A DNA stretch of 64,000 nucleotides. Origin: Leeuwenhoekiella aestuarii. Its GTDB lineage: Bacteria > Bacteroidota > Bacteroidia > Flavobacteriales > Flavobacteriaceae. The position numbers and the translations under genes were made by a program. The notes beneath the pieces were generated by a model. It was given only the letters and a program-made list of their open reading frames with translations. It had not been told where the DNA came from and made no database searches. The stretch lies in the NCBI RefSeq assembly GCF_004104055.1, contig NZ_QOVJ01000003.1:310001-374000 (forward strand), written 5' to 3'. This document shows, piece by piece, positions 43,102 to 52,671 of the stretch (its first letter is position 1; each line of letters begins with the position of its first letter).

Positions 43102-44082
43102 ATGAAAACTTTATTCACTTTTTTAAGCCTGTTTATTTTCAGTAATTTCTTTGCACAAGATATACGGGTGCACGACCCCGTCGCGATCAAACAAGGGGAT
43201 ACGTATTATATTTTTTGTACCGGAAGAGGAATTTCTGTTTTCAGTTCACCAGACCTTAAAAACTGGGAGCGAGAACCTCAGGTTTTTATTGAAGAACCGG
43301 TTTGGGCAGATGATGTTGCTGCCGATTTTAATAATCACATTTGGGCTCCGGATATTACGTTTTATAATGGTAAGTACTATTTGTACTATTCAGTTTCCAC
43401 ATTCGCGAAAAATACTTCGGCAATAGGATTGACTATTAATACAACGCTAGATAGTGAAGACCCCAATTACAACTGGGAAGATCATGGAATTGTTATACAG
43501 TCTGTACCCAACCGTGATTTATGGAACGCTATAGATCCTAATCTTGTTTTTGACGATAACGAAACGCCATGGTTGGCTTTTGGTAGCTTCTGGGAGGGGC
43601 TTAAAATGGTAAAACTTTCTGAAGATTTAAAATCTATAGCTCAACCGCAGGAATGGCATACCATCGCCCGCAGAGAGCGGTCTTTTGATTTGGCAGACAC
43701 CAATCCTGGTGATGCTGCTTTAGAGGCTCCTTTTATCTTTAAAAAGAACAACTGGTACTACCAGTTTTTATCTTGGGATTTGTGTTGTCGTGGTGAAAAT
43801 AGCACCTATAAAGTTGTGGTAGGTCGTTCTAAAAATGCTGTAGGACCTTATGTTGACAAGGAAGGTAAAGCATTAAATAACGGAGGAGGAACCTTGATTA
43901 TTGAAGGAAATGATAACTGGTATGGTGCTGGTCACAATAGTGCTTACACTTTTGACGGGAAGGATTATATCATTTTTCACGCCTATGATGCTAATGACAG
44001 GGGGACGCCGAAATTAAAAATTTCTGAATTAACCTGGGATGCAGAAGGCTGGCCAAGTTTAAAAGAAAAAGTACTCGATTAA
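43102..44082 (+). CDS. GH43 endo-1,5-alpha-L-arabinanase
   Basis: 326 residues with a signal peptide (SNFFA-QD). The arabinanase pattern is clear: VHDPVAIKQGDTYYIFCTG (base), HIWAPDITFYNGKYYLYYS, NAIDPNLVFDDNETPWLAFGSF (pKa modulator) and LEAPFIFKKNNWYYQFLS (acid Glu). GHNSAYTFDGKDYIIFHAYD is also typical. It cuts the arabinan backbone, giving oligosaccharides for the GH51 and GH43 exo-enzymes. The next gene starts after 1 bp. Confidence 0.93.
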   Translation: MKTLFTFLSLFIFSNFFAQDIRVHDPVAIKQGDTYYIFCTGRGISVFSSPDLKNWEREPQVFIEEPVWADDVAADFNNHIWAPDITFYNGKYYLYYSVSTFAKNTSAIGLTINTTLDSEDPNYNWEDHGIVIQSVPNRDLWNAIDPNLVFDDNETPWLAFGSFWEGLKMVKLSEDLKSIAQPQEWHTIARRERSFDLADTNPGDAALEAPFIFKKNNWYYQFLSWDLCCRGENSTYKVVVGRSKNAVGPYVDKEGKALNNGGGTLIIEGNDNWYGAGHNSAYTFDGKDYIIFHAYDANDRGTPKLKISELTWDAEGWPSLKEKVLD

Positions 44083-44083
44083 T

Positions 44084-46450
44084 ATGAAAAATCTAGTTTT
44101 TAGTTTTTTAGTTTTTGGTCTTTCTACTTCAGCACAGCAAGCGGTAGAAATGTTTCCATTGAATCAGGTTTCAGTTACTGAAGGCGTATTTAAAGAAGCC
44201 GCTTTGACCGATTTTGAATATATAAAGCAACTCGATCCAGACCGTTTATTAGCTCCTTTTTTAAGAGAGGCGGGTTTAGAACCCAAAGCAGAATCCTACA
44301 CTAACTGGGAAAATTCTGGACTTGACGGTCATACCGCAGGTCATTACATTTCTGCTTTATCTATGTATTATGCATCTACCGGAGATCAAAAAGCAAAAGG
44401 GCTTCTCGATTACACATTGGCTGAACTTCACAAAGTACAGCAAGCCAACGCTAATGGGTACATAGGTGGAGTGCCGGGAAGTGAAGCGCTTTGGACCGAA
44501 ATTAAAAGCGGAAAAATTAATGCAGGAAGCTTCAGCCTCAATGATAAATGGGTACCCTTATATAACATTCATAAGACGTTTAACGGACTGAAAGATGCCT
44601 GGGTACACGCCGAAATTCCGCAGGCAAAAGATATACTTATCAAGTTAACTGACTGGTTTCTGGATGTCACTAAAGATTTAAGTGAGGAGCAAATTCAGGA
44701 TATGTTACGTTCAGAACACGGCGGGCTTAACGAAGTGTTTGCCGATGTCTATGCAATAACCGGTGATAAGAAATACCTAAAACTCGCTGAAGACTTTTCG
44801 CAGAAGTCAGTTTTAGAGCCTATAGCTGCAAGCCAGGATATTTTAACGGGAATGCATGCCAATACGCAAATTCCAAAATTCATCGGTTTTGAGCGCATCA
44901 GTCAGTTGGAAAGTGCAAAAAAATATAATGATGCGGCTGTAAACTTTTTTGAGAACGTGACTTCAAAGCGTTCAATAAGTATTGGAGGAAATAGTGTTAG
45001 AGAACATTTCAACCCAATCGATGATTTTTCTTCGGTTTTGAGCAGTGAGCAGGGACCAGAAAGTTGCAATACTTATAACATGCTCAAATTGAGTAAAATG
45101 CTTTTTGAGGATACAGCAAACGAAGACTATATAGATTTTTACGAGCGTGGCTTGTATAACCATATTTTATCTACCCAAAATCCAGATGGTGGCTTTGTGT
45201 ACTTTACGCCTATCAGACCTGGTCATTATCGCGTATACTCACAACCTGAGACCAGTTTTTGGTGTTGTGTAGGTTCTGGTATGGAGAATCATACTAAATA
45301 CAATGAGCTTATTTATGCGAAGCACGACGATAAGCTTTACGTGAATCTGTTTATTCCTTCTGAAGTGAATTGGGATGAAAAGAAAGCATCTGTTCGGCAA
45401 GAGACAAAATTCCCTGATAAATCTTCAACAGAACTGATCTGGAGTAGTAAAAAGAAGACTAAGGCGACTTTGATGATGCGTTATCCGCAATGGGTTAAGG
45501 CCGGAGAATTAAGACTTTATGTAAATGGAAAACTTCAGCAAATAGCTGTAACTCCGGGTTCTTATTTTCCACTTGAGCGTAAATGGAAAAATGGAGATCG
45601 TATAAAGCTTGAACTACCGATGCATTTAAGTCTGGAGGAAATCCCTGATGAATCGGGTTACGTTTCTGTAAAGTATGGCCCTATTGTTTTGGCAGCAGTA
45701 ACAGGTGAAGATAATCAAGACGGACTTTTTGCTGATGATAGTCGCGGCGGTCATATCGCAGATGGTCCATTTCTACCTTTAAATGAAGCCCCGATGTTTA
45801 TTTCTGAAGAAGGAAAGTCTATTTTAGATAAAATTAAACCTATTCCCGGAAAGGCACTGGAGTTTAAGGCTTCAGATTTATTCTATCCTTCAGAATATAA
45901 AGATTTGGTACTGCAGCCTTTTTATAAAATTCATGAGAAGCGTTATTCCATTTATTTTAAACGGGAAACTCCACAAGGTCTTGCTAAAATGCAACGCGAG
46001 TTGAAAGAGAAACAAGAAGCAGAAGCATATTTACGCTCAATAACTTTAGATTTTGTCGCTCCCGGTGAGCAACAACCCGAATCAGATCACGGTGTCCAAT
46101 CTCAAAATTCAAACAGTGGTCTTAATCAAAACAGGCACTGGCGTGATGCGACAGGTTGGTTTAGTTATGATCTCAAAAATAAAGAAGCAAAAGCTCAAGC
46201 TTTGCGGGTGACTTATTTTGGCAAAGATACCAATCGTGATTTTAAGATATTAGTAAATGGAGAAGTCATTGCAAACCCTCAATTAATGGGTGCAGCAGGT
46301 GATAAATTCTTTACAGTAGATTATGAATTACCGGCTGAATTAGTCGCAGATAATGAAATATTAACGGTACGTTTTGAGGCTGAAGAAGGTTCTGTAACTG
46401 CTGGTGTTTATGGCGTTCGCTTGATTAATACAATCAAGACAAAAGAATAA
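44084..46450 (+). CDS. GH127 beta-L-arabinofuranosidase, secreted
   Basis: 788 residues; signal peptide MKNLVFSFLVFGLSTSA-QQ. The (alpha/alpha)6 domain covers about 25-540. Cys and Glu of the zinc-thiolate site are visible in PESCNTYNMLKLS (about 325) and FWCCVGSGMENHTKY (about 394-398), matching HypBA1-type enzymes. C-terminal beta domains and a DUF4986-like part follow. It removes beta-L-arabinofuranosyl residues, typical of hydroxyproline-rich plant or algal glycoproteins. Its presence widens the operon beyond alpha-arabinan. It is 23 bp from the next gene. Confidence 0.9.
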   Translation: MKNLVFSFLVFGLSTSAQQAVEMFPLNQVSVTEGVFKEAALTDFEYIKQLDPDRLLAPFLREAGLEPKAESYTNWENSGLDGHTAGHYISALSMYYASTGDQKAKGLLDYTLAELHKVQQANANGYIGGVPGSEALWTEIKSGKINAGSFSLNDKWVPLYNIHKTFNGLKDAWVHAEIPQAKDILIKLTDWFLDVTKDLSEEQIQDMLRSEHGGLNEVFADVYAITGDKKYLKLAEDFSQKSVLEPIAASQDILTGMHANTQIPKFIGFERISQLESAKKYNDAAVNFFENVTSKRSISIGGNSVREHFNPIDDFSSVLSSEQGPESCNTYNMLKLSKMLFEDTANEDYIDFYERGLYNHILSTQNPDGGFVYFTPIRPGHYRVYSQPETSFWCCVGSGMENHTKYNELIYAKHDDKLYVNLFIPSEVNWDEKKASVRQETKFPDKSSTELIWSSKKKTKATLMMRYPQWVKAGELRLYVNGKLQQIAVTPGSYFPLERKWKNGDRIKLELPMHLSLEEIPDESGYVSVKYGPIVLAAVTGEDNQDGLFADDSRGGHIADGPFLPLNEAPMFISEEGKSILDKIKPIPGKALEFKASDLFYPSEYKDLVLQPFYKIHEKRYSIYFKRETPQGLAKMQRELKEKQEAEAYLRSITLDFVAPGEQQPESDHGVQSQNSNSGLNQNRHWRDATGWFSYDLKNKEAKAQALRVTYFGKDTNRDFKILVNGEVIANPQLMGAAGDKFFTVDYELPAELVADNEILTVRFEAEEGSVTAGVYGVRLINTIKTKE

Positions 46451-46473
46451 AAGCCAACAAACACACTTAAAAG

Positions 46474-48468
46474 ATGATATCACAAACACTAAAAAAGATA
46501 GGCTTGATAGCTATAATGGCTTCCGCACTGTTGAGAAATAACACTGCCTTTAGTCAGCAAGAATTAATGGTAGATATGAGCGAGACCATCGCACCAATAC
46601 AGCCAACGATGTATGGTATTTTCTTTGAAGATATCAACTTTGCTGCAGACGGTGGTTTGTATGCAGAAATGATTAAAAACCGCTCTTTTGAATTTACGAT
46701 CTCTATGATGGGCTGGTCGCAACCCAATAGTGACAGACATTCTTACAATAATGAATCTGGCTTTGCGATGCCGGTTAAATATTTTGAAGGAGAGGGCAAC
46801 TTAAACTTCATTCGAGTTCAGGTTAAGAATGCTGAAGGTTATGAGCTACATAATGAAGGCTTCCGCGGGATGGGAATTAAAGAAGGAGACACGTATCGTT
46901 TTACCTTTAACGCCAAACAGATGGAAGGTACTGTTTCTGAAGTAAATGCTTTTTTATTAGACGAAGACGGCAATACAATTGCTGAGGTTTCGGTACCGGT
47001 TTCTGGATCAGAATGGAAAAATTATAAGGTTGAAATGGTTCCGAATAAAACCGTTATGAAAGGTTCTTTAAAGTTGACTTTTGAAGGAACTGGAGAATTA
47101 GGTTTAGATATGGTTTCTCTTTTTCCTACAGATACATGGAACGGTAGAGAGAATGGCTTACGTAAAGATTTGGTTCAGTTATTATATGATTTAGATCCCG
47201 GTTTTTTGCGATTTCCTGGAGGTTGTATTGTTGAAGGGCGTACACTGGCACGCCGTTATCAGTGGAAAAAAACTGTAGGGCCGGTAGAAGAACGTCCAAG
47301 TTTAGTAAACCGTTGGAATACAGAGTTTGATCACCGTTTAACTCCAGATTATTATCAGTCTTTTGGCTTGGGATTTTTTGAATATTTTCAGCTATCGGAA
47401 GATTTGGGAGCAGAGCCGCTTCCTATATTAAGTTGTGGTATTGCGTGTCAATTCAACACTGGCGAATTAGTACCTATGGATGAATTGGAGCCTTATGTTC
47501 AGGATGCATTAGATCTTATCGAGTTTGCAAATGGAAGCACAGATACGCCTTGGGGAAAAGTGCGTGCAGATATGGGCCATCCAGAACCTTTTAATATGAA
47601 ATATATAGGTGTAGGTAACGAGCAATGGGGACCAGAATATATTGAGCGTTATAAAGTATTTAATGAAGCGATTTCTTCAAAGTACCCTAATATTATCATT
47701 GTTTCAGGTAGTGGACCCTTTCCTGATGGAGATTACTTTGAATACGGAATGAAAGAGTTGAAAGAAATAGGAGCAGAGATCATAGATGAGCATTATTACA
47801 GAAGCCCAGAGTGGTTTAAAGAAAATGCTACACGTTATGACAGTTACGATCGTAACGGGCCTAAAATCTTTGCAGGAGAATACGCGGCTCAAAGTGTAGC
47901 CATAGCAAGCCCAGACAATAAAAATAATTGGGATACTGCATTAGCAGAAGCAGCATTTATGACTGGTCTAGAGCGTAATGCAGAAATTGTTCAACTTACT
48001 TCATATGCTCCTTTGATGGCACACGCCGAAGGATGGCAGTGGACGCCAGATATGATTTGGTTTAACAACCTTGAATCATATGGGACACCTAATTACCAAG
48101 TTCAAAAATTATATTCAACTAACAAAGGAACCGATTTGATAGCGGTAACTCAAGACGGAAAAAATTTAGTAGGTCAGGACGGGCTTTATGCGTCTGCTAC
48201 TTTAGATTCTGAGGCAGGTGAGGTTGTGGTAAAAGTTGTAAATACATCAAGCGATGTACAAGAGATTTCTTTAAATTTTAAAGGGAAAAAATTGAAGGGG
48301 AAAGGAAAGGTTTTGGTGTTGAAAGAAGAGAATCTTTCACAAGAAAATTCTTTTGAATCACAAGATGAAATTAGTCCGATTACTGAAGAAATCAAGGTAA
48401 GAGGTAGTTCGGCAATGTATGAGGTAGCTCCTTATTCGTTGAATGTCATTAGAATACCGATTCATTAG
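46474..48468 (+). CDS. Large GH51 alpha-L-arabinofuranosidase with CBM-like insert
   Basis: 664 residues. Signal peptide ends near NTAFS-QQ. A carbohydrate-binding beta-sandwich (about 60-215, KNYKVEMVPNKTVMKGSLKL) interrupts the N-terminal strand region, unlike the 516-residue enzyme upstream. Catalytic motifs are FLRFPGGCIVEGRTLARRY, GVGNEQWGPEYIERY (acid/base) and IFAGEYAAQSV (nucleophile). It resembles the Bifidobacterium/plant GH51 type. It is the last of the glycosidase block; a 92-bp gap to araB holds a second promoter candidate. Confidence 0.92.
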   Translation: MISQTLKKIGLIAIMASALLRNNTAFSQQELMVDMSETIAPIQPTMYGIFFEDINFAADGGLYAEMIKNRSFEFTISMMGWSQPNSDRHSYNNESGFAMPVKYFEGEGNLNFIRVQVKNAEGYELHNEGFRGMGIKEGDTYRFTFNAKQMEGTVSEVNAFLLDEDGNTIAEVSVPVSGSEWKNYKVEMVPNKTVMKGSLKLTFEGTGELGLDMVSLFPTDTWNGRENGLRKDLVQLLYDLDPGFLRFPGGCIVEGRTLARRYQWKKTVGPVEERPSLVNRWNTEFDHRLTPDYYQSFGLGFFEYFQLSEDLGAEPLPILSCGIACQFNTGELVPMDELEPYVQDALDLIEFANGSTDTPWGKVRADMGHPEPFNMKYIGVGNEQWGPEYIERYKVFNEAISSKYPNIIIVSGSGPFPDGDYFEYGMKELKEIGAEIIDEHYYRSPEWFKENATRYDSYDRNGPKIFAGEYAAQSVAIASPDNKNNWDTALAEAAFMTGLERNAEIVQLTSYAPLMAHAEGWQWTPDMIWFNNLESYGTPNYQVQKLYSTNKGTDLIAVTQDGKNLVGQDGLYASATLDSEAGEVVVKVVNTSSDVQEISLNFKGKKLKGKGKVLVLKEENLSQENSFESQDEISPITEEIKVRGSSAMYEVAPYSLNVIRIPIH

Positions 48469-48508
48469 TCACTCATAAAATTTCCTTAAAAATATTAAGT
48501 GTCATTTC

Positions 48509-48538
48509 TACATTTTAAAAGAGATTATATTAGATTTG
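48509..48538 (+). promoter_or_regulatory. Internal promoter with AraR half-site before araB
   Basis: TAGATTTG at 48531-48538 is a perfect -7 box. TACATTTTAAAAGAGA at 48509-48524 repeats the left arm of the operator at 40368 exactly and five of seven bases of the right arm. This suggests a second, weaker operator controlling araB-araD-transporter-araA. Confidence 0.45.
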
Positions 48539-48560
48539 TTACATAGTAAGATTTTAGTTT

Positions 48561-50258
48561 ATGAAAGAATATGTAATAGGGCTGGATTACGGTTCTGATT
48601 CTGTAAGAGCAGTTCTCATTGATGCTTCAAATGGTCATGAAATAGAAGCTGAAGTAAGCTTTTACAAACGTTGGAAAGAGCGTCTGTTTTGCAATGCTTC
48701 AGAAAATCGTTTTCGACAACATCCATTAGATCATTTAGAAGGATTAGAGAATACGATAAAAGCAGTTGTTTCAAGAAGTGGTGTTCCTGCTGCATCTGTA
48801 AAAGGGATTTGCATAGATACAACAGGTTCTTCTCCAATTCCGGTAAATGCAGCGGGAATTCCGCTTTCACTTACTGAAGGTTTTGAAGAAAACCCTAATG
48901 CCATGATGGTGTTGTGGAAAGATCACACCGCTATAGCAGAAGCTAATGAAATCAATGAACTGGCTCGCAATTGGGGTGGAGAAGATTTTACAAAATATGA
49001 AGGCGGAATTTATTCGTCAGAATGGTTTTGGGCAAAAATTTTACATGTAGTTCGAGAAGATCAAAAAGTAAAGGAAGCTGCGCATTCCTGGATGGAGCAT
49101 TGCGACTGGATAACTTATGCATTACTTGAGGGGATTTCATTAGAAAACTTCAAGCGTAGCCGTTGTGCTGCCGGTCATAAGGCGATGTGGCACGAGAGCT
49201 GGGGCGGGCTTCCTCCCGAAGAATTTCTAGGGAAATTAGATCCGTATTTGGCTACACTAAGAGATAACTTATATTCAGAAACGTATACATCAGACGAAAT
49301 AGCTGGAAATTTAAGTGCTGCCTGGGCAGAAAAATTAGGTCTCACTAAAGACACGGTTATAGCGGTTGGTACTTTTGATGCGCATGCAGGTGCCGTGGGA
49401 GCTAAGGTTGAAGAGCACACATTAGTTCGTGTAATGGGAACTTCTACTTGTGATATCAGCGTTTCTTCACCAGAAGTTACAGCAAATAAAACCGTTCGTG
49501 GTATTTGTGGTCAGGTTGATGGTTCGGTTATTCCGGGGCTTGTAGGTCTTGAGGCCGGGCAATCTGCTTTTGGTGATTTATTAGCGTGGTTTAAAGATGT
49601 ATTGAGTTGGCCTATTGATAATCTGGTGTTGACTTCAGATATACTTTCCGCAGAACAAAAAGAAAAGCTTAAAGAAGAGATCGATTCAGATTTTATCAGA
49701 AAATTATCTGACGCGGCAGAAGCGATCCCGCATAATGAGGCGATTCCGGTTGCATTAGACTGGATCAACGGTAGAAGAACGCCTGATGCCAATCAGGAAC
49801 TGGAAGCTGCTATTACCAACCTCAATATGGGAACCCGGGCACCACATATTTTTAAAGCTTTGGTCAATGCAATTTGCTTTGGTTCTAAAAAGATCTTAGA
49901 TCGTTTTGCCTATGAGGGTATTGAGATCAAAACCGTTGTTGGTATCGGTGGTGTTGCGCGTAAATCAAAATTTATTATGCAGTCACTGGCAAATACACTT
50001 AATGTTCCAATTAAAGTTGCAGCTTCAGATCAGGCTCCAGCTCTTGGCGCAGCGGTTTATGCAGCTGTTGCAGCAGGGATTTACCCTGATGTAATTGAAG
50101 CGAGTAAAACTTTAGGAAGTGATTATGAAGCAGAATATCATCCACAACCAGAGCATCTTGAAGAATTTGCCGATTTGATGGAGCGCTATGAAGTTTTAAG
50201 CCAATTTGTAGAAAAGTCGATTGTAAAATCTAAAAAGAAAACAGAAGCTCATGTATAA
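48561..50258 (+). CDS. araB: Ribulokinase AraB
   Basis: 565 residues, FGGY kinase fold. It has the N-terminal phosphate loop VIGLDYGSDSVRAVLID, GICIDTTGSSPIPVN, MVLWKDHTA and RSRCAAGHKAMWH of the AraB type, and the C-terminal GIGGVARKSKFIMQSLA. It phosphorylates L-ribulose to L-ribulose-5-phosphate. It overlaps araD by 8 bp and lies in the second section of the operon. Confidence 0.96.
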   Translation: MKEYVIGLDYGSDSVRAVLIDASNGHEIEAEVSFYKRWKERLFCNASENRFRQHPLDHLEGLENTIKAVVSRSGVPAASVKGICIDTTGSSPIPVNAAGIPLSLTEGFEENPNAMMVLWKDHTAIAEANEINELARNWGGEDFTKYEGGIYSSEWFWAKILHVVREDQKVKEAAHSWMEHCDWITYALLEGISLENFKRSRCAAGHKAMWHESWGGLPPEEFLGKLDPYLATLRDNLYSETYTSDEIAGNLSAAWAEKLGLTKDTVIAVGTFDAHAGAVGAKVEEHTLVRVMGTSTCDISVSSPEVTANKTVRGICGQVDGSVIPGLVGLEAGQSAFGDLLAWFKDVLSWPIDNLVLTSDILSAEQKEKLKEEIDSDFIRKLSDAAEAIPHNEAIPVALDWINGRRTPDANQELEAAITNLNMGTRAPHIFKALVNAICFGSKKILDRFAYEGIEIKTVVGIGGVARKSKFIMQSLANTLNVPIKVAASDQAPALGAAVYAAVAAGIYPDVIEASKTLGSDYEAEYHPQPEHLEEFADLMERYEVLSQFVEKSIVKSKKKTEAHV

Positions 50259-50949
50259 ATCGTTAAAAGAGGAATGTTACGAAGCAAATATGGAGCTAGA
50301 TGCTTTAGGTCTGGTTATTTATACCTTCGGAAATGTTAGTGCAGTAGATCGTAAAAATGGTGTATTTGCTATCAAGCCCAGTGGAGTTCCTTATGAAAGT
50401 TTAAAACCTGAAGACATTGTTATTGTAGATTATGATAACATTATTGTTGAAGGGGATAAGCGTCCGTCTTCAGACACTAAAACACACGCTTATTTATATA
50501 AGCATTGGGAAGATGTAGGAGGTATCGCGCACACGCACGCTACCTATTCTGTAGCCTGGGCTCAGGCACAGATGGATATTCCTGTTTTTGGTACAACTCA
50601 TGCAGATCATTTAACTGCAGATATACCCTGCGCACCACCTATGCATGACGATCTAATCGCGGGTAATTATGAGCATAACACAGGGATTCAAATCTTAGAT
50701 TGCTTCAAAGATAAAAACCTGGATTACAAAGAGGTAAATATGGTGCTTTTGGGAAATCATGGACCTTTTGCCTGGGGAGAGACAGCGGCTAAAGCGGTAT
50801 ACAACAGTAAAGTGTTAGAAGAAGTAGCTCGTATGGCGCAATTGACGCTGCAGATAAATCCTAATGCTCCAAGGCTTAAAGATTCGCTTATAAAAAAGCA
50901 TTATGAACGCAAGCACGGTAAGGATGCATATTACGGTCAGGGCTGTTAA
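50251..50949 (+). CDS. araD: L-ribulose-5-phosphate 4-epimerase AraD
   Basis: 232 residues, class II aldolase/adducin fold. GNVSAVDRKNGVFAIKPSGV binds the phosphate, the zinc histidines are in HTHATYSVAWAQA and the third in GNHGPFAWGETA. It converts L-ribulose-5-P to D-xylulose-5-P, entering the pentose phosphate pathway. It begins within the end of araB and precedes the transporter by 31 bp. Confidence 0.95.
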   Translation: MYKSLKEECYEANMELDALGLVIYTFGNVSAVDRKNGVFAIKPSGVPYESLKPEDIVIVDYDNIIVEGDKRPSSDTKTHAYLYKHWEDVGGIAHTHATYSVAWAQAQMDIPVFGTTHADHLTADIPCAPPMHDDLIAGNYEHNTGIQILDCFKDKNLDYKEVNMVLLGNHGPFAWGETAAKAVYNSKVLEEVARMAQLTLQINPNAPRLKDSLIKKHYERKHGKDAYYGQGC

Positions 50950-50980
50950 TTTTTAAACTAATCAATTACATTATCATATT

Positions 50981-52630
50981 ATGGGATTAATCACTTTTGC
51001 CGCATTTACACTTCTAGTGGCGGTTATTTCGTATTTCGCTTCGCGTACTACAGATGAAACAACATCAGATGGGTACTTTTTAGGAGGTCGTAGTTTAACA
51101 GGTCCTGTTATAGCCGGGTCTTTATTATTAACAAATCTTTCTACCGAACAAATAATAGGTACTAATGGTGTAGGTTTTAGCGAAGGTATACTTATAGCAG
51201 CTTATGAGATTATAGCAGCTGTTGCTATGGTTTTTACCGCTTTCGTACTCTTGCCTAAATATTTAAAAGGTGGGATTTCAACCATACCTCAATTTTTAGA
51301 GAAGCGCTACGGAAAACTTACGAAAACGATTGTGTCAATCCTGTTTTTGATGGCATATGCGATATCGATGCTGCCTACTGTACTTTATTCTGGTGCATTA
51401 GCGATTAACACGATGTTTGATATCCCAGAACGTATGGGGATGGAGCCCGAGTCTGCACTTTGGGTTACTGTCTGGGGAATTGGAATTATAGGATCTATTT
51501 ATGCAATTTTTGGAGGACTTAAAGCTGTTGCGGTTTCAGATTCTATAAACGCAGTTGGACTTATTGTAGGAGGTTTGTTGATTCCTATATTCGGTTTAAT
51601 GGCTGTGGGTGATGGTAGTGTTATTGAAGGGATGAATGTACTTACTACAAACCTACCTGAAAAGTTTGAAATTCTGGGTGGACCCAATTCTTCGGTGCCG
51701 TGGACAACCTTGTTTACCGGGATGCTCATTGTAAATTTTTATTATTGGGGAACCAATCAAGCTATTATTCAACGTGCTTTAGGAGCAAAAAATCTCGCTG
51801 AAGGACAAAAAGGGTTGTGCCTTGCAGCAGTTGTGAAAATATTAGGACCTATCATTGTAGTGCTTCCCGGTATCATTGCTTTTCAATATTTTAACGGTGA
51901 CCTTGCCAATGCAGATGAGGCGTATCCGATGCTTGTAAAAGCAGTTTTGCCTACAGCATTTGTAGGTTTCTTTGCAGCAGTTTTATTTGGTGCGATCTTG
52001 AGTTCGTTCAACTCAGCATTAAATAGTTCGGTTACCTTATTCGGTTTAGATCTATACAAGCAGTATTTCAATAATAATGCTTCAGAAAAGCAAGTAGTAC
52101 GTGCTGGTAAAACCTTTGGTATCTTTTTAGCCGTTTTCTCTATGGCAATAGCGCCATTACTTTATGGAGTAGAGGGTGGTATTTTTAACTACCTCCAAGA
52201 ACTTAACGGATCATTTAGTGTACCGATTTTAGCAATAATTTTAGTAGGCTATTTCTCAAAACGAGTTTCAGGGAAAGCTGCAAACATTGCAATTGTATTT
52301 GCTGTTGTAACTTATCTGGTAACACTTTACATCATTAAGCCTATCATTGCGGGTGATGCGGTTGCTGCAGCAGAATTAGCAGGTGTAACAGACGCTTCAG
52401 AGCTTGCTCAGATCGCTAAAGAAGCTTTCCCAAGTTTCTTACACATTATGGGGATCATCTTTGGTCTGGTACTCGTTATCCTTTTTGGTGTGAGCAAATT
52501 TTTCCCACGCAAGACAGATTATATAGAAGAATATACGCGTCAGGTAGATATCACTCCTTGGAAATATCTTAAACCTGCAGGTATATTTATTTGCATCGCT
52601 GTGATAGGAATCTACGTGTATTTTTCTTAA
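50981..52630 (+). CDS. Sodium:solute symporter, probable L-arabinose importer
   Basis: 549 residues, about 14 predicted membrane helices. SSS family hallmarks are TTSDGYFLGGRSL, LLLTNLSTEQIIGTNG (SGLT core), YGKLTKTIVSIL, and NFYYWGTNQAIIQRALGAKN. It is an SGLT-type inner-membrane sugar carrier. Position between araD and araA makes L-arabinose the likely substrate; this is inference. It is the only transporter in the locus: no SusC/SusD pair is present. Confidence 0.9.
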   Translation: MGLITFAAFTLLVAVISYFASRTTDETTSDGYFLGGRSLTGPVIAGSLLLTNLSTEQIIGTNGVGFSEGILIAAYEIIAAVAMVFTAFVLLPKYLKGGISTIPQFLEKRYGKLTKTIVSILFLMAYAISMLPTVLYSGALAINTMFDIPERMGMEPESALWVTVWGIGIIGSIYAIFGGLKAVAVSDSINAVGLIVGGLLIPIFGLMAVGDGSVIEGMNVLTTNLPEKFEILGGPNSSVPWTTLFTGMLIVNFYYWGTNQAIIQRALGAKNLAEGQKGLCLAAVVKILGPIIVVLPGIIAFQYFNGDLANADEAYPMLVKAVLPTAFVGFFAAVLFGAILSSFNSALNSSVTLFGLDLYKQYFNNNASEKQVVRAGKTFGIFLAVFSMAIAPLLYGVEGGIFNYLQELNGSFSVPILAIILVGYFSKRVSGKAANIAIVFAVVTYLVTLYIIKPIIAGDAVAAAELAGVTDASELAQIAKEAFPSFLHIMGIIFGLVLVILFGVSKFFPRKTDYIEEYTRQVDITPWKYLKPAGIFICIAVIGIYVYFS

Positions 52631-52671
52631 AAGTTCAAACAACTAATTAACATAATAGATTACAGTAATTT

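Noticed and set aside
50251-50258. Frameshift between araB and araD
   Set aside because: The 8-bp overlap is a normal out-of-phase coupling; both proteins are complete.
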